Positions 19,848 to 32,335 of a stretch of 64,000 nucleotides of DNA are shown here, one piece after another. The stretch is from contig JAHLKI010000019.1 of the NCBI GenBank assembly GCA_025602905.1, positions 124,001 to 188,000 on the forward strand, read 5' to 3'. The stretch is from Phlyctochytrium arcticum (Eukaryota > Chytridiomycota > Chytridiomycetes > Chytridiales > Chytridiaceae). The translations under genes and the position numbers were made by a program. The stretch's first letter is position 1. Every line of letters starts with the position of its first letter. The notes beneath the pieces are model-generated. The model searched no databases, was not told where the DNA came from, and saw only the letters and a list, made by a program, of their open reading frames with translations.

Positions 19848-21285
19848 ATGTCATTCAACATCGGCGCTCAAATACCTACCGAAGTACTCTTGACCGTGCT
19901 TCTACACTTGCAACCACATTATCAACGATCAGAGGAACCATTAGCTTCAACACCTTGGACAGACGGCAGTTGTCGAGGTCCTCGCGAAATTTGGAAATGC
20001 CCAAATAGCGAGAAAAGAAGGAAACACAATTGGTTCGACTACGGCAAAGACTCTAGCAAAACTTGGAGAGGAAGCCACCATCCTACCATCGCAAAGCGAA
20101 AGAAAGGACTGCCCTATATCCTCTCATTTGGTGCTGTTTGCCGTCACTGGCGCAATGTCTCGCACTTGCATCCCTTCTGGACGGAGCTGTCCTGGTGAGC
20201 GGGCATTTGTTTATACTGACCAGATCGCAATGTCTAATTGGACGAATGATTGCAGGCACCGATTGCTACCACTTTCTACATGCGGCTTGGAGGATCCGAC
20301 CATAATAGATGACTTCTTTGATAGCATGGCATCTGCTCAAACTCGGATATCACGAGTGCGAAGCATTTGGCTGGACTTGTCCTTGTGGAGCGTTGTTCTT
20401 GGCCCTAAAAAGTTGATCAGCTTACTTTCATCCATACCGCATCCTGAACTGGTACATACCCTGGTATTGGAAATGAGTTGGACAACAATGGGCAGTACCC
20501 GACTCCTGAAATGCATAGCGGAACGTTTCAGCAGCGTGAAGAAACTGCACATTGGGGGGATCGCTTCGCCGACTGTATTTCAAGGATACACCACTCCTAT
20601 GATGGAATATTTGACCAAATCTCTGATTCCGAATCATTTGACACATCTGAGTGTTCAAGGTTATGGTTATCAAAGAAGTTTCACATGGCAAGCCTACCTT
20701 GAACTGATACGGAAGCATCCCGGCCTTCAGAAAGTCGCCATAGGTTACATCGATTTGGATCCAGTTGATCTGTGTGAATTATCCGAATGTGCACGTGAGT
20801 TGAGGTCTGTGGCTATTGTCAGCTCCGCAATTGAATATGACACGGATCGATACTCCTGGGGACCAACGCTGGCCTTTACCGGGATACCAACAATGCCAAA
20901 ACTTAGATGTTTGAGTATGACCTCCCTAGATGGTAACGGCAGGATTGCGCCGTTTTCGTATGAGTTATTCTTACGAATCTCATGGCTGCAGCCATCCAAA
21001 AGTCAATTGGAGGAGTTACGCCTGCCCTATCTTCGCAGAGATATTCATGACAACATTACCAGGAACGAGCTGTCAGAGATACGGTTCCTTCAATGCCAAA
21101 TCCATTCTGGTGCGCGCCCAGAAGAGATTTTACCGGATACCGTGAGACTTCCTTCCCTGGAGCGCCTCATCATACGACATGGCCCTCGAAATTTGCCGAA
21201 GAAAGCGGCGAAGGACGCCGTCAAGAAAGCTTTGGAAGGACGACCGGGTCTGAGTATTCGTTTCGAGGTAGATAGAAACGAATGA
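19848..21285 (+). CDS. F-box protein with leucine-rich C-terminal region
   Basis: Exons 19848-20194 and 20256-21285 are joined by a 61-nt intron and give about 458 residues. The N-terminus reads AQIPTEVLLTVLLHLQP, the first helix of an F-box. After an inserted polar loop of ~60 residues, the second half follows (LSFGAVCRHWRNVSHLHPFW). F-boxes bind Skp1 and recruit substrates to SCF ubiquitin ligases. The rest has irregular leucine-rich repeats (for example LVHTLVLEMSW and LRCLSMTSLDG), as in the many fungal F-box/LRR proteins. The split F-box with an insertion is odd. I chose ATG 19848 because it places the F-box near the N-terminus; an in-frame ATG at 19794 also exists. It ends 41 bp from the convergent ZIP gene. 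Confidence 0.85.
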
Positions 21286-21325
21286 TGCGAGTTCCGCTAT
21301 TAAATATGCAGACAATAAATACAAA

Positions 21326-22339
21326 TTAATGGATATGACTGTCGTGCCCACCAAACCACTCGTTTACAGCTTCCAATGCTGCGAAACATACAAACATCCC
21401 ACTAAAAAATGAGGTAGTGGCAATACCCTTCCCAGCCCATTTTATGGCCATTGGCTGCAACTCATGTATTGATATGCACGCCATGATTCCCCCAACCCCT
21501 GCCAAGCAACGACTTAGCAGTTGTGGTGATAGATATGAGTGAAGTAAGACGCCCCCAATGACCACTCCAGCGGGCTCCGCCAATCCATTCAAAAGCGTCC
21601 ACATTAAAACTTTCCACACGTTCCCGTAGGCAGCATACAAAGGAATTGCAACTGCCATTCCCTCCGGGATGTTGTGTAGCATGATGGCTACTGCGAGTTG
21701 TGATCCAAGCCGAATATCGGATAATGCCGACAGGTATACTCCTAGCCCCTCTGGCAAATTATGAAGTGATAGCGCCAAAAATGTAATGAGTGATGTGCGC
21801 AGTAACTCCTTCTTTGTCTTTGGATCCGTGAGTGGATTTGCTGGATCGCTTGTGTTCTGATTTTTGGATATTGATGCCTGGCCATCTGGCGAGGATTTCT
21901 CAATTGGCGATGGTGGTGGTTCGTCGCTCTCGTGATCTCCGTGTAGGATGACCTCTTCCAGAATTCCAAACGCAACTACTCCGCCAAAAAACCAAAGCAT
22001 AGTCTCCCTTGTTCCTATGTTCTCCACAGCTTCGGGTATGAGGTCAAAGCAAGTGATATAGAGCATGACGCCAGCGGAGAACGCTTGTAGCACGGCCATG
22101 AGCCGCGCTGTTGATGGGGACGATGGGTCTGCTCCCGTTAACCGCGCGAGAACTACAACAATGATTCCACCGATGAACGTTCCAGTGGAGGCCAGAAGGG
22201 CCATGGTGAACGAAAGTACGTGCGGGTCGCGTAAAAGAACCAGGATGTAGTCTGGAATGTACGGTTTGAGAAAGTCCAAAAGTGCATCGTGCGTAGCTCC
22301 ATTCCCGTCGCTCCCGGCGATGTACTGGTCCCCACCCAT
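21326..22339 (-). CDS. ZIP-family zinc transporter (Zrt3/GufA-like)
   Basis: An intron-free gene for 337 residues. About eight hydrophobic segments are visible. The paired metal-site helices read SLHNLPEGLGVYLSAL and MLHNIPEGMAVAIPLYA, diagnostic for the GufA/ZupT branch, which in fungi includes the vacuolar zinc exporter Zrt3. Between TM3 and TM4 a polar loop (residues ~135-185) carries a short His/acid cluster (LHGDHESDEPP). Family knowledge predicts zinc export from the vacuole to the cytosol; the location is inferred. The start ATG at 22339 faces the WDR70 gene 209 bp away. Confidence 0.93.
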   Translation of the reverse strand: MGGDQYIAGSDGNGATHDALLDFLKPYIPDYILVLLRDPHVLSFTMALLASTGTFIGGIIVVVLARLTGADPSSPSTARLMAVLQAFSAGVMLYITCFDLIPEAVENIGTRETMLWFFGGVVAFGILEEVILHGDHESDEPPPSPIEKSSPDGQASISKNQNTSDPANPLTDPKTKKELLRTSLITFLALSLHNLPEGLGVYLSALSDIRLGSQLAVAIMLHNIPEGMAVAIPLYAAYGNVWKVLMWTLLNGLAEPAGVVIGGVLLHSYLSPQLLSRCLAGVGGIMACISIHELQPMAIKWAGKGIATTSFFSGMFVCFAALEAVNEWFGGHDSHIH

Positions 22340-22548
22340 GACTTCAGTTTCGCCGGCTATTCGAAAGTTCTGATTGTGGAAAAAGGTTCAGTCTCTCCGA
22401 AATTTTGCGGCAGGAGAGGAGCAGAGTGGGTCCCAGCCGTGACAAACGGCGTTAGGGTTAATTATGAAGGAGGCTTAAAGTGAGCAGCTTCGTGAGTTGA
22501 ACTTGACCTCGTCCATAACTTATTCAACGAGCTGAGAAGCACTCTAAC

Positions 22549-25010
22549 TTGCCGGAAGAGGAACATATGGCTTCAGAGGAGGAGCTAGCCATGATGGCGG
22601 CCATGGGATTGCCGGTTGGTTTTGGGGCGGTCAAGAAGGATCGATCTGTGGAAATGCAGAAGGCAATGGAAGAGACCAGACGAGTGCCTGTGCGAGCTTC
22701 CGAAGTAGCGGAGAAACCCCTCCCAAACAAGCCTGGCAATGTCGTGGATGCGCAAGGTTCGGATAGTGACGACGATATTGGTCCTCAGCCCGCACCCGAC
22801 CAGGACAAGGATAGCGACGACGATGATGACGACGACGACGATGGAAGTGATAGTGGATTCGAAGCGCATGAGGCAGATACGCTGCCCATTACTCATCAGA
22901 CAAAGATGAAGGATCATATGAGGGTACTGCTATTTTCATTGACCTCTGCGTGGCCACAAGTTTAAGAAATGTTCTTTCCAGACCGTTTCAGCACTATCTG
23001 TAGATCCATCTGGTTCCCGATTCGCAACCGGTGGCCGCGATTGTAATGTCAAGCTTTGGGATTTCCAGGGAATGGATTCGACTTTTCGACCTTTTCGGAC
23101 TTTCGAGGCATCTGAGGGGAATCCGGTGTGTACCAACCTATTTGTTTATGATGTTTTTAATGCTAAATGTACTTTAGATTCGTGATGTACAATTTAGTAG
23201 TACTGGGGACCAGTTGTTGATTGCATCGACCTCGGCTCAAGCGAAGCTATATGATCGTGACGGCATAGAGATGTATGCAGCGATCTTCTCACGAGCCAAC
23301 CCACAAGCTCATCTTCTGACTGGCATTTCTTTTTAGTGTGGAGTACATCAAAGGTGACCCATATATCCGGGATCCTCGGCACACGAAGTGAGTGATCCTT
23401 CATTTTGTACGATGTAGTGATTATTTGTTGATGGAAGCATATTTGGCAGAGGTCACATTGCAGCTTTGACCTGTTGCAGATGGCATCCTTTCGAACGCGG
23501 CCTTTTTTTGACTGCCTCTCTGGATGGCACAATACGGTACTATATTGTGGATGAGTTTCATGGATACCGGAAATCTTAGACTCTCTGATCGTAGGTTGTG
23601 GGACTCTGAAAACAAGCGCGAACAGACACAGGTGATCGTCATAAAATCAAGGCAGCCGGGGGGTCGAACTGCAATAGGCGCGGCCGGATTTTCTCCGGAC
23701 GGCAAGCTGATTGTTGGAGGTAAGTTTACAAGGTCACTCTGTGTTTGAGTTATGTTGACGGTATCTCTTTGAACTATAGGGGCAAACGATGGCGCTTTAC
23801 GATTATGGAACGCGAAGGGACCTTTCCTGCGGCCTACCCATGTATGCTCTTTTCCGATCTTGAAATTCTGACAGTTTCCCTTAACACAATTACTAGACTA
23901 TCGAAAATGCGCATATGTCGGGCGCAGGGATAACATGTGCCACATTCTCTATTGCGAACAACTTGATTGCCACTCGCGCAATGGACGATACACTGAAAAT
24001 TTGGGATGTCCGCAAGTTTACAAAACCCGTGGCTGTCCAGAGTAACCTGGAAAACTTTTTCGAAGAGACTAATGTCATTTTCTCGCCAAATGACCGCTAC
24101 ATTTTGACTGGAACATCTGTCAAGAAAGATCAAGGCGCTGGAAAACTACACATCTTCGAGCGAGATACGCTGAAACCTGTGCAAGAGATTGACGTCACAA
24201 CATCGTCTGTTGTGCGCGTACAATGGCATGGCCGGATCAATCAGATCCTCATGGGCACTGGAGATGGAAGCGTGCAAGTGCTCTATGACCCATTGATCAG
24301 TATGGCCGGAGTAAAGACTGCACTGGCAAAGCGGCCCAAACAACGAGCTGTGGACGACCTTGATCTTTGCAAGTACGTAATACGCGACTAGCATGTTTAA
24401 GGAAGCTATACTGACACTCCGGCGTTCTTTCCTAGTGATGATTCCAACAGGTATATATATAGAAGCCCCAGGACTAACCATATACCATTACTTATGAGTT
24501 TTCCAGGATCATTCTGACACCCAATGCGCTTCCGATGTATAAGGATGAGTTGCCTCGTAGCTCCAAGCGCAAGTCTGATAAATCGCGCGGGGATCCTACG
24601 GCATCTCGCAAGCCAGGTACATGCCGCTTGACTGCACGTATGCACGATAGCTCGTATTAACATCTCCTTTTTTGCAGATGGCAACAATCTGGGTCCTGGA
24701 AAAGGAGGCAAAATTGGGACCAGTTTAACTCAGCACATTTTGAAAAATCTCGTCAAAGACACAACGCGTGACGAAGATCCACGTGAAGCTATTCTGAAAC
24801 ACGCCAAAGACGCGGAAGGTACGATGCTGCTCTTTAGTCGGATGCCTTTACATGTATCTAACGCCATGGCGTTTCCCCGTCGCATTAGAAAATCCATATT
24901 GGGTCGCACCTGCGTACAGGCGCAACGCACCAACCGCTATATATGCCAATGCCGTTTATGAAGACGATGATGAAGCCGAGCGCGCCGCGGCAAAGAAGCG
25001 ACGCCAGTAG
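22549..25010 (+). CDS. WDR70: WDR70-type WD40 nuclear protein
   Basis: Twelve exons can be joined in frame: 22549-22923, 22982-23125, 23178-23272, 23337-23387, 23450-23536, 23595-23719, 23780-23841, 23897-24372, a 15-nt microexon 24436-24450, 24507-24616, 24678-24828 and 24889-25010. The N-terminus is acidic (an Asp run in residues ~86-100). Seven or so WD40 repeats follow, including GGRDCNVKLWDF, ASLDGTIRLWD, ANDGALRLWN and RAMDDTLKIWDV. The tail has TPNALPMYKDELP and an NPYWVAPAYR motif, both typical of WDR70/gastrulation-defective proteins, which are linked to chromatin/H2B ubiquitination and DNA repair in other eukaryotes. The very short exons make it a good test of gene prediction. Confidence 0.9.
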
Positions 25011-25098
25011 ATTCACCAGGGGCACAGCATGAACGGGTTGTAAATAGAAGTCAATGTACATAGATAATTTATTCAGCGACACACATAGCCCAGAATGA

Positions 25099-26472
25099 TC
25101 AGACTTCAGCCGCAGTACTGTCGCTTTCGCTAATGGTATCCCAAACTCGCACAGTCCGGTCAAAAGAGCAAGATACCAGTTTCTTCACCTTAGTGTCGAA
25201 CGTTATGGCGCGAATCACGTTAGTGTGGCCATCAAGCTTCGCTAGTTCCTGTCCAGTTACTACATCATACACGTAAATCTGTCGATCGTCACTTGTTGCA
25301 AAAAGATGTCGTCCGGAGGAATCCCAACAGCAGCGAGGTTGCGAAAACCCATCCGCTACGGTGTTCCACAAATTGCGAATCTGTCGGTTAGTTCGAGTCT
25401 CGAACAAGATAATGCGACCGGCCTTGGAATCTGTATATACAGCTAATATGCGTTCATCGGGCGAGGGTACTATGTCCATGGGCGTGAAGGATACCCAATT
25501 ATCCCCGTTGGAATTCATGTTGATTTTAGTATCCGGAAACGCTTGGGTAGGATCCAGATCAATGCAATGGAGGTGGTTATCGTCCCGCGTGCCTATGACA
25601 ATGGTTTCGAATGGGTGCCCCGTCTTCTCTGAGGACAGAAAGCAAAGGGCCTCAACTGGTCCATCAAACATTAAGGTGTGAACTCTTTCGAATTCGGGAT
25701 GACCTGCATCCTTCTTCGTTTGCCTGTAGATTTGAACACTTCTGTCATAGGATGCAGTGGCCAGCCATGTACCGGAGACACTAAAGCGCGCCCGTACGAC
25801 ATACTTGGTATGATCCTTCCATGATTGTACCGATTCTCCCGTCCTGATATCCGCGATGTGTAGCTTTCCGTCCATCCCTCCTGTCAGAATGTAATTTCTG
25901 TCAGAAGGGTAAAAGTCGATGGCCAGCACAGCTGCCTCATGATGGTTTAGGGAGGCAATGACCTTTCCGGTGGCAATATCTGTAATCTTTACAGATTTGT
26001 CGGTGGATCCAGTCGCCGCGATGGTAACCTGTCTATCGCTCTATAGACAAAACATTGATAACGGTCAGAAAAAAGCTGAGCAAGACAGACAAACCTCGCC
26101 GACACGAGCCTGCAAATCTGATGGACATGGTGCAGTAGCCACTGACAGGATGTTGGCGAAGTGTACCCCTTCGTAACTAGTAGATGGCTGTTTGGGAAGC
26201 AGGCCACCCTTTAAGCTCTTCAGGTACTTCTCCGACTCTTGATCCACGCTGATATGGCTCATCTTTTTCTCCAGGTCATCCAACTCTTGTTTCTCCAACA
26301 TAGCCAGTAGAGGTTTGTGCATTGCCGAAGTAGGATGAGCATTGAGTTCCGCAAATTGGGCCTGCGCTTCAATTTCCAAGCATTGCAGTGTTGCTGTCAG
26401 GTTCTTCTGTCGTAAGAAGGCAGCTACCACAGCTAGTGCAGTTAACTCTAGGTCTTTTGTCGTCTCTACCAT
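25099..26472 (-). CDS. LisH-WD40 repeat protein
   Basis: Two exons, 26472-26095 and 26040-25099, joined in phase 0, give 439 residues. Residues ~12-40 (LAVVAAFLRQKNLTATLQCL) form a LisH-like dimerisation helix pair. A linker is followed by about seven WD40 repeats (for example ATGSTDKSVKITDIATGKV, TGGMDGKLHIADI, ATASYDRSVQIY, CSFDRTVRVWDT). No enzymatic domain, U-box or F-box is present. The closest picture is a fungal WD-repeat scaffold of unknown function. It is convergent with WDR70, with an 88-bp gap between stop codons, and is not its paralogue by repeat order. Confidence 0.85.
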
Positions 26473-27798
26473 TGTTAACTAGGTGCCCTTTGCAAGAGTG
26501 GGTCAAGATCTCGGTCAAGATCTAGGTGGATCTCCCTTGTGCCACAAGTTCCAAATTCCAAACGATGACAATTCGCGGTCATAACAGGTTAGTAGTTAAG
26601 GTATGGACGGCTTGTAACCACAATTGACCACATTCATTTCCCTCCCTCGAATCACACTCCATGTTACATCACCATAATCCTATTTTCGTAATTTGTCAAG
26701 TCCGATGGAGAGCCATGAACCTGCATTCGACCAATAGCGTACGGTTTTGACTGCAGCCGATGGAGAGAACTGTACATCGTTATGTCAAAACATGGAAAGC
26801 GATGGAGAGGCGCACTCCATGATTTCAGTTTTTTCCAATTTCAAATGTTTTTGAATTCGTCGAGTCAATTCAAGAAAAAAAGGTCATTCTAAATGTGCCA
26901 AATCTGGAACGTATGAAAAACAGGTGTTTTTACCCAGTTTTCACTCCGTTTAAGTCGATAAACCGTCAAAACGTCGAAAATCCTACGAAAACTAGGTCGT
27001 TATCGACTTAAAACCCTGCATTTTCGATACTTTTCGAAACTTTTTGTCTCGTGGGAATCCTAACCGCAGTGTTCCCCGAAAAAAGCCTAGTTTGCTACAT
27101 TTTCACCAACATACAATACGAACATTCTTTATTATCGGAACACATATCAAGTACAGCATAGTTACAAGCGATGCTCTACATGAATCTTTCATCAGATTTA
27201 CACCCACAGTTTCTTGACTTCTCACGTTCGCTCACTACATATTTGAGGTATTGTGAATAAGAGGGTGGACTTGGCTCGGTTGGTTGAACGGAAATCTCGC
27301 AATCTTACCCGCTCATCTTTCGCTTTTTTAAAATCTGGCTTGCTATCTTTGTGCATCTCAACAGCCAATCAATCCGTCGTCCCAACATGTTTCCAAGTCC
27401 ACTAATATCTCCTATACATATTCACGCAAAGTTCGCACAGAAAATCAGTGCAATGTCATAGACGCGCTCTTCACCCGTTCTCATTCTTTTATTATATAAA
27501 TTAACTGTCTTCTGTCTAGTCGAGAGGCTACCGAGGGGTGTGAACTGCTGAGACCAGACTGTTGTGGTGAATTTATCCTTACCAATCATGTTTTGACAAG
27601 CATCTGGAGGAACGTGGATGGCGCTGGCATGATATAGTTTTCCAGCCTTACTGGTTGCAGCCAGCCACTCGGCACGACCAATGTTGCGTCCATGTTGTAC
27701 ATGGCAAAATAATTTCATAGAATCCCTATCTGTCCTCCGTTCATTCCGTTCTTGGAATACATGACCAACTCACAGCAGCCCTTTGCTGATTACAATGG
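26473..27798. other. Intergenic stretch with an inverted repeat
   Basis: AT-rich, without a supported gene. An exact 12-bp inverted pair ttaagtcgataa / ttatcgacttaa sits at about 26949 and 26999 around a ~38-bp spacer. The motif cgatggagag recurs at about 26703, 26758 and 26800. A 98-residue minus-strand frame (27718-27422) lies downstream of the next gene and has no motif. Confidence 0.45.
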
Positions 27799-29283
27799 TT
27801 ACAAGTACATATTGTTACACAAATCCCGCTCTAATCCCTTATAAAAATCGGGTTCTGCACTAGATGCGCATTTATCAGCAAGCATAAGAAGTCTTTGCCT
27901 GCAATTGAGGATGTGCTCTTCTGATTCATTGTCGGCTATTTCTCGCAGTCTCGCTAGTTGAAGAATATCTGACGTTGCAGGGTGTATGATTTTCTTTCGC
28001 TTGGATAGGGGTCCTGATGTGGGAAATTCCTCGCTTCGTACAGTGTCGAAACCTCGCAATGTTGTAATACCATAATTTTTATACTGAAGAGCCCCAATGG
28101 ATATCGATTTTCTTATCAGCCCAAGAGCAATCCCTCGGGAAAGTTCGCCGATATATAGAGCCTCCTGTGATGATGGTTCGCCTGGCACTGAAACGAAAAA
28201 GTAGACTTGCCAAAAGTCTCTCAAATCCGTCAGCACCACTAATTGATCGAGGGCAGAATTCTTGGATTCCACATAAAGCAGCGCCCCTGCTTTTGCTTGA
28301 ATCTCCCCCTTCTCTTCCCTCCTCAACTCTATGTAACAAACTGTCTGCCTGCTGATTTCAATTGTGACATCCGGACGCGCAGACACATAATAATGTGCGT
28401 CCTCGAAAGTCCTTCCAAAAGTCACATTACGGGAATCTTTAACTGCCACACTTCCCATACTTTTAGTGCCTAATGCATCCTTCATCCATTCAATTGCTTC
28501 CGGCATTTGCTGAACTTCATACTTGCCCTCAGCCCAACGGAAATGAGGATAATTTATTGGATTCACTTGCTGCCTAAAGTCATCGTCAGAACCCTGCTAA
28601 ACGCGTCAGCCACTGTTAGAAGAACATTATCGCATGGAATTTACTTACGTGCCATTCTTGAAATTGCAATGTGTCCTTGAGGATGGCATAATCCGTCTTG
28701 CTGAATTTTGAAGCAGATTCTGCACCGGCTCAACTTAGTATATCACTGAAGGGCAACCGATCCCTGAAACAACTTACTGCGCTTTATAGTGTGCTCTCGT
28801 CGCAACTCTTCAACCCGGGTGAGAATTTCGCCCTTCATTTCATTCATTTTGTTAAGGATATCGGATTCACTTTGCACTTTACGAAGCCACGATTTGTCAA
28901 CACTGTCGGCGACGACAAACCGAATCCTTCCCATACTGTCACTTACCACTAGTAGTTGTCGGCGGGATTCGCTCCGGCACCACAATCAGCAGCGGGTTGT
29001 CGTCATCCGTCTGCAGCGTGCCCACTTTCGTGCCCGGCCTTAGCCCTTCCAACTTCTTGTGTGCGGCAATATCGGCGTTGAGTGTTGCTTTGTCCTTGTA
29101 GACGAGGACGCGTCCGGCTTTCACATCCTTCCAGTCTGACAGAATGGGATCGCTCTTCCACTCGTCCCATACTGCTTTGCACAGGTCCGCAAGATCGTGA
29201 TTGGCGTTGGGAAGCCAGACCTTGTTGGCGCGGTTGGATAAAGGTCGCCCTTGGCGTCACGTAGTGCATACCAGACTTCCATG
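27799..29283 (-). CDS. Crinkler-type protein with PD-(D/E)XK-like C-terminus
   Basis: Read on the minus strand. About 29283-28955 encodes a ubiquitin-like Crinkler N-terminus (GTLQTDDDNPLLIVVPE is its end). A linker of coiled-coil type (MNEMKGEILTRVEELRREHT) and a small exon (KFSKTDYAILKDTLQFQEWH) follow. A large last exon (from about 28580) carries RPDVTIEI and CYIELRREEKGEIQAKAGAL plus VVLTDLRDFWQVYFFV, the core of a restriction-nuclease-like fold, with Arg where Lys is usual. The first ~16 codons are in a different frame from the rest of the N-terminal domain, so the gene may be frameshifted or carry an unseen short intron near 29240. Crinkler families occur in oomycetes, chytrids and other fungi, including non-pathogens; a nuclear effector or inter-organism conflict role is family knowledge, not seen here. 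Confidence 0.75.
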
Positions 29284-29435
29284 GTTGCAACTTGCAAGTT
29301 TGTGCTGTTAATAAATGTTGCCGAGAGAGGAGAACTGCGGGGCCGTGAGTGCAGGTGTTACTCCGTGTTAATTTATCAAAGTATCGGTGTTAACTTATCA
29401 TACCACCCGAATCAAGCGCTTTGCTTACCTTGCTA

Positions 29436-31232
29436 TCATACACTCCTAAACCCTCCCAATGTTGATAAAATATTGACCGAGATCCAATGTGGCGTAAACG
29501 TTGATTTGATAATCAGGCAACATTGACTCCGCTTGTTGTGGCAATGTTGAAAACAGTCGTGGCACATACGTTTACTCAAATCTGAACTTGACTTGAATCC
29601 AAGGAAGCTGGTGCGACCGGGTCCGTCCCCAATCACGGAATGCATAACCAGTATGCACTTCTCCACTCGTCCGCTCACGCTGTTGTAAACATCAAATCCC
29701 CGACTCAGGGTTTCCATCTCAGTTGTCAGCAAGTTTGCCCAAAATTCAAAGCCAACAACCAGCTCATGGCTCAGTTCCAGAAGACTTATTGGTGCCATCG
29801 CATGGGATGTCGAACGATTGCGGATGCCGTGGCCGAATTCTGCTAAGCTGATTGCCAGGATATGCATATTCTTCAAACGATGTTTGTAGATTTTGAAACC
29901 ATCCATGAACACAACAAGATGGACGAAAAAGACATTGCCGTTGTTTTGGTCATAGCAAGACCTCCACTTGTCTTGGCTTGCAACGATGCTGAGGGCCCAT
30001 TGATACCCCGTGTGGGCTTCCGTTTTTACTGGGAACTTGCGCGCGTAGTATTCCTGAATCTGCACCCTTGTCATATTCAACACTCCGTCTGCAATCAGAG
30101 CCTGGGTATAGTCTCGATTCGCGCTAGCAATGAGTTCTGCCAGATGACGGTGAAGGAACCAGAACTGGATCACTTGGCTGACAGGCACGTACGGAAGCGG
30201 TGATTTAACATTGTTGATGCGCAGTTTTTTGATGGAAATTACTGGAGATGTCAGTCTTTTTACTCTTCGCTTGGCGGTCTCGTGCTTTGTCGGAAGGCCA
30301 TGACCACTTGCGGCGCCTTCTGTCATGAATTTGAGGGCAAAAAACGACTCGTATTGTCTCCGTGTCCACTTCTGCTTCAAGGTGTGCAGCATGAATTCCG
30401 CAAACTCTTCATCCCTATGAGTGAAGCGCAATGGCTGCGCAACTCTTGGACGCCAAAGTATCTGCTGGCTAGCATAGCCAGTGTTTGTCAACTGGTTTCC
30501 GTCGCTTGGCTGGTCGTCGTCAGGTTCATCGCGGGACGAAGAGTGGTTGCTGGAGCTCGAACTTGTACTAGTTTCCGAACTGCTCTCGTCCCCGGGGTCT
30601 ATTTCATCGCGGTCAACACCCTCCTGTGCTGCATTTTCTTCTGGACCATGGAATATGTCGTTACTATCCCAACCCTCCTGTGCTGCATTGCTTTCGGAAC
30701 CGTGCGATGGGTCATCGTTACCCAAACCAGCATCGCCATCGTAAATATCTGAGGAGTCCGCAAAATGGTTTGACATCTCGTCCGCCTGCTGCTCTGGCTC
30801 AGGTGCGCCCAAATTTTGGTTGAAGCCGTCGTGGGCCGGTCTCCCTGTCGTTGCAATCAAATTGTCGAATTGGGATAGTGCGGAACTCAGAGGATCTAAA
30901 CATTTTCTGTTGTTAGAGAATGTTACTAGCAGGTAAGGATTGAAACCAGTACCTGGATTATTGACTTGGCTCCCCTCGCTTGTTAGGTCTCGAACAGGGC
31001 GGATGTGCGCAGGGTAGTGTATTCGGACAAAATGAGCATAGTCTCTTGCGGCAAAGGATCGAGATGTCTCGCACATTGGACAGTGGTATGCTTCCGGCTG
31101 GGTGTCTGTCATCCTTCGTCGCATCAGGCAACGCTCGATATGCCTGTAAACGTTCGAGAGAACGCCATCATGCACTCTGATAGTACTTAGGCAGTTGGGA
31201 ATGGGGCAGGGGACTTGGACATTGTTGTTCAT
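29436..31232 (-). pseudogene. Truncated Tnp2/CACTA-like transposase
   Basis: A long open frame of 598 codons that may hide one in-frame 60-nt intron (donor gtactgg after QVNNPG). The N-terminus has two C2H2-like zinc-binding stretches (CPIPNCLSTIRVHDGV...HIERC and CPMCETSRSF...H). An acidic/Ser-rich linker of ~150 residues follows. The C-terminal third contains MHSVIGDGPGRTSFLGFKSS and CHDCFQHC, the CACTA/Tnp2-type zone with a conserved Asp and a Cys cluster. The protein then ends in unrelated residues, so most of the transposase core is absent. It lies directly next to the Crinkler-type gene on the same strand. Confidence 0.6.
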
Positions 31233-32335
31233 TGTATCGGTACTTAGTATTGAAGAATGTATGTATGCTTTAAAGTATCAATCAATAGAATATTGACTTT
31301 CTGTACTTTTTTTTTTCTATGTGTTTCAAGTTTCTATCACGTGTTGCAAATTTTCAAGATACCGACCACCCATGGACTGTCCGAAGGAAAGAGACGCTAC
31401 ATTCTTTCTTATTTCTTTACTTGTGCATACCAAAATTCAAGCTATTGCAAGGTCTTCATCATCAAAGTCGTGCATCATAAATTTTAACAACCCCGCCGAC
31501 GACTGCGCGGTGCGCAGCTGATGACTCAATTGTTTGTGAATGAAACGTGATGAACACCTGTGTTCATAAATGATTTGTGATGAACATCCATGTTCATAAA
31601 TGGTTCATCCCTGTTCATAAATGATTAATGATGAACTTCCTGGTTCATCCAAGTTCATAAATGAAGTTCATCTGTGCCATAGTGTTTAGCGTGACAGATT
31701 TTTGGCGAGTGACAGACTGCGCTCAGCACCGAAAACCTCGAGTTCAACTAGAGCGGTGGGCTCAACTCTGAAAAAACCTCGGGTTTTTCTGGGTTGAGTC
31801 TTGTCACTGAGGTTTTTACAGGGTTGAGCGCTGCTATATCCAGACTCGCGGATCGGCCTCAACTCCGAAATCGCGTTCAACATTTCAAGATCAGAATTCA
31901 GACCATGGCCAGAAGAACATCTTGACATTCCGCACACATACACATTATACACTCATCGACTCCGGGAACTGAATGACTGAAACAACACTCTGACACAATT
32001 GAAAAAAAAAGTAGAACAAAAGAAACAAGGGGAAAAGAAACAACAAAGAAAAGAGAAACAAAAGAGAAACAAAACTGATAGATGAAAAGGTAAACTGATG
32101 GGGAAGGGAATGAGAACGAGAACAGAGAAAGAGAGAAAAGACTAGAGATGAACTGCCTAAAAGCTGAGCTAGGAAAAGCTAATCAAACAAAAACTAGCAA
32201 CTGAAAAATGGGAAACGGCACGAGAAATTCAAAGATGGACAAAGGCAGGGCAAGATGCTGATGAGACAAGCTACGACTAAAAGAGTTGCAGATTAGGTCC
32301 CACACTAATGCAATATAGTCAAGGGCAACACACCA
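31233..32335. other. Intergenic, with a purine-rich tract
   Basis: Apart from the short repeats, 31990-32170 is strongly A/G-rich on the plus strand (gaaaagaaacaacaaagaaa-like). No gene was seen. This is the 3' flank of the Crypton-like gene. Confidence 0.5.
31540..31690. repeat. Short tandem array of gttcataaatg motifs
   Basis: At least five copies of a gttcataaatg core alternate with gatgaac, so inverted and direct short repeats interlace. Spacing is ~20-30 bp. Nearby (31725-31830) another set of aacctcgg / ggttgag motifs repeats. Confidence 0.85.

Noticed and set aside
25099..26472. Reading the LisH-WD40 gene as splicing factor Prp19
   Set aside because: There is no U-box at the N-terminus; a LisH-like helix pair is present instead.
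31032..32170. Repeats as a CRISPR array
   Set aside because: Units are short, irregular and lack uniform spacers, and the genome is eukaryotic.
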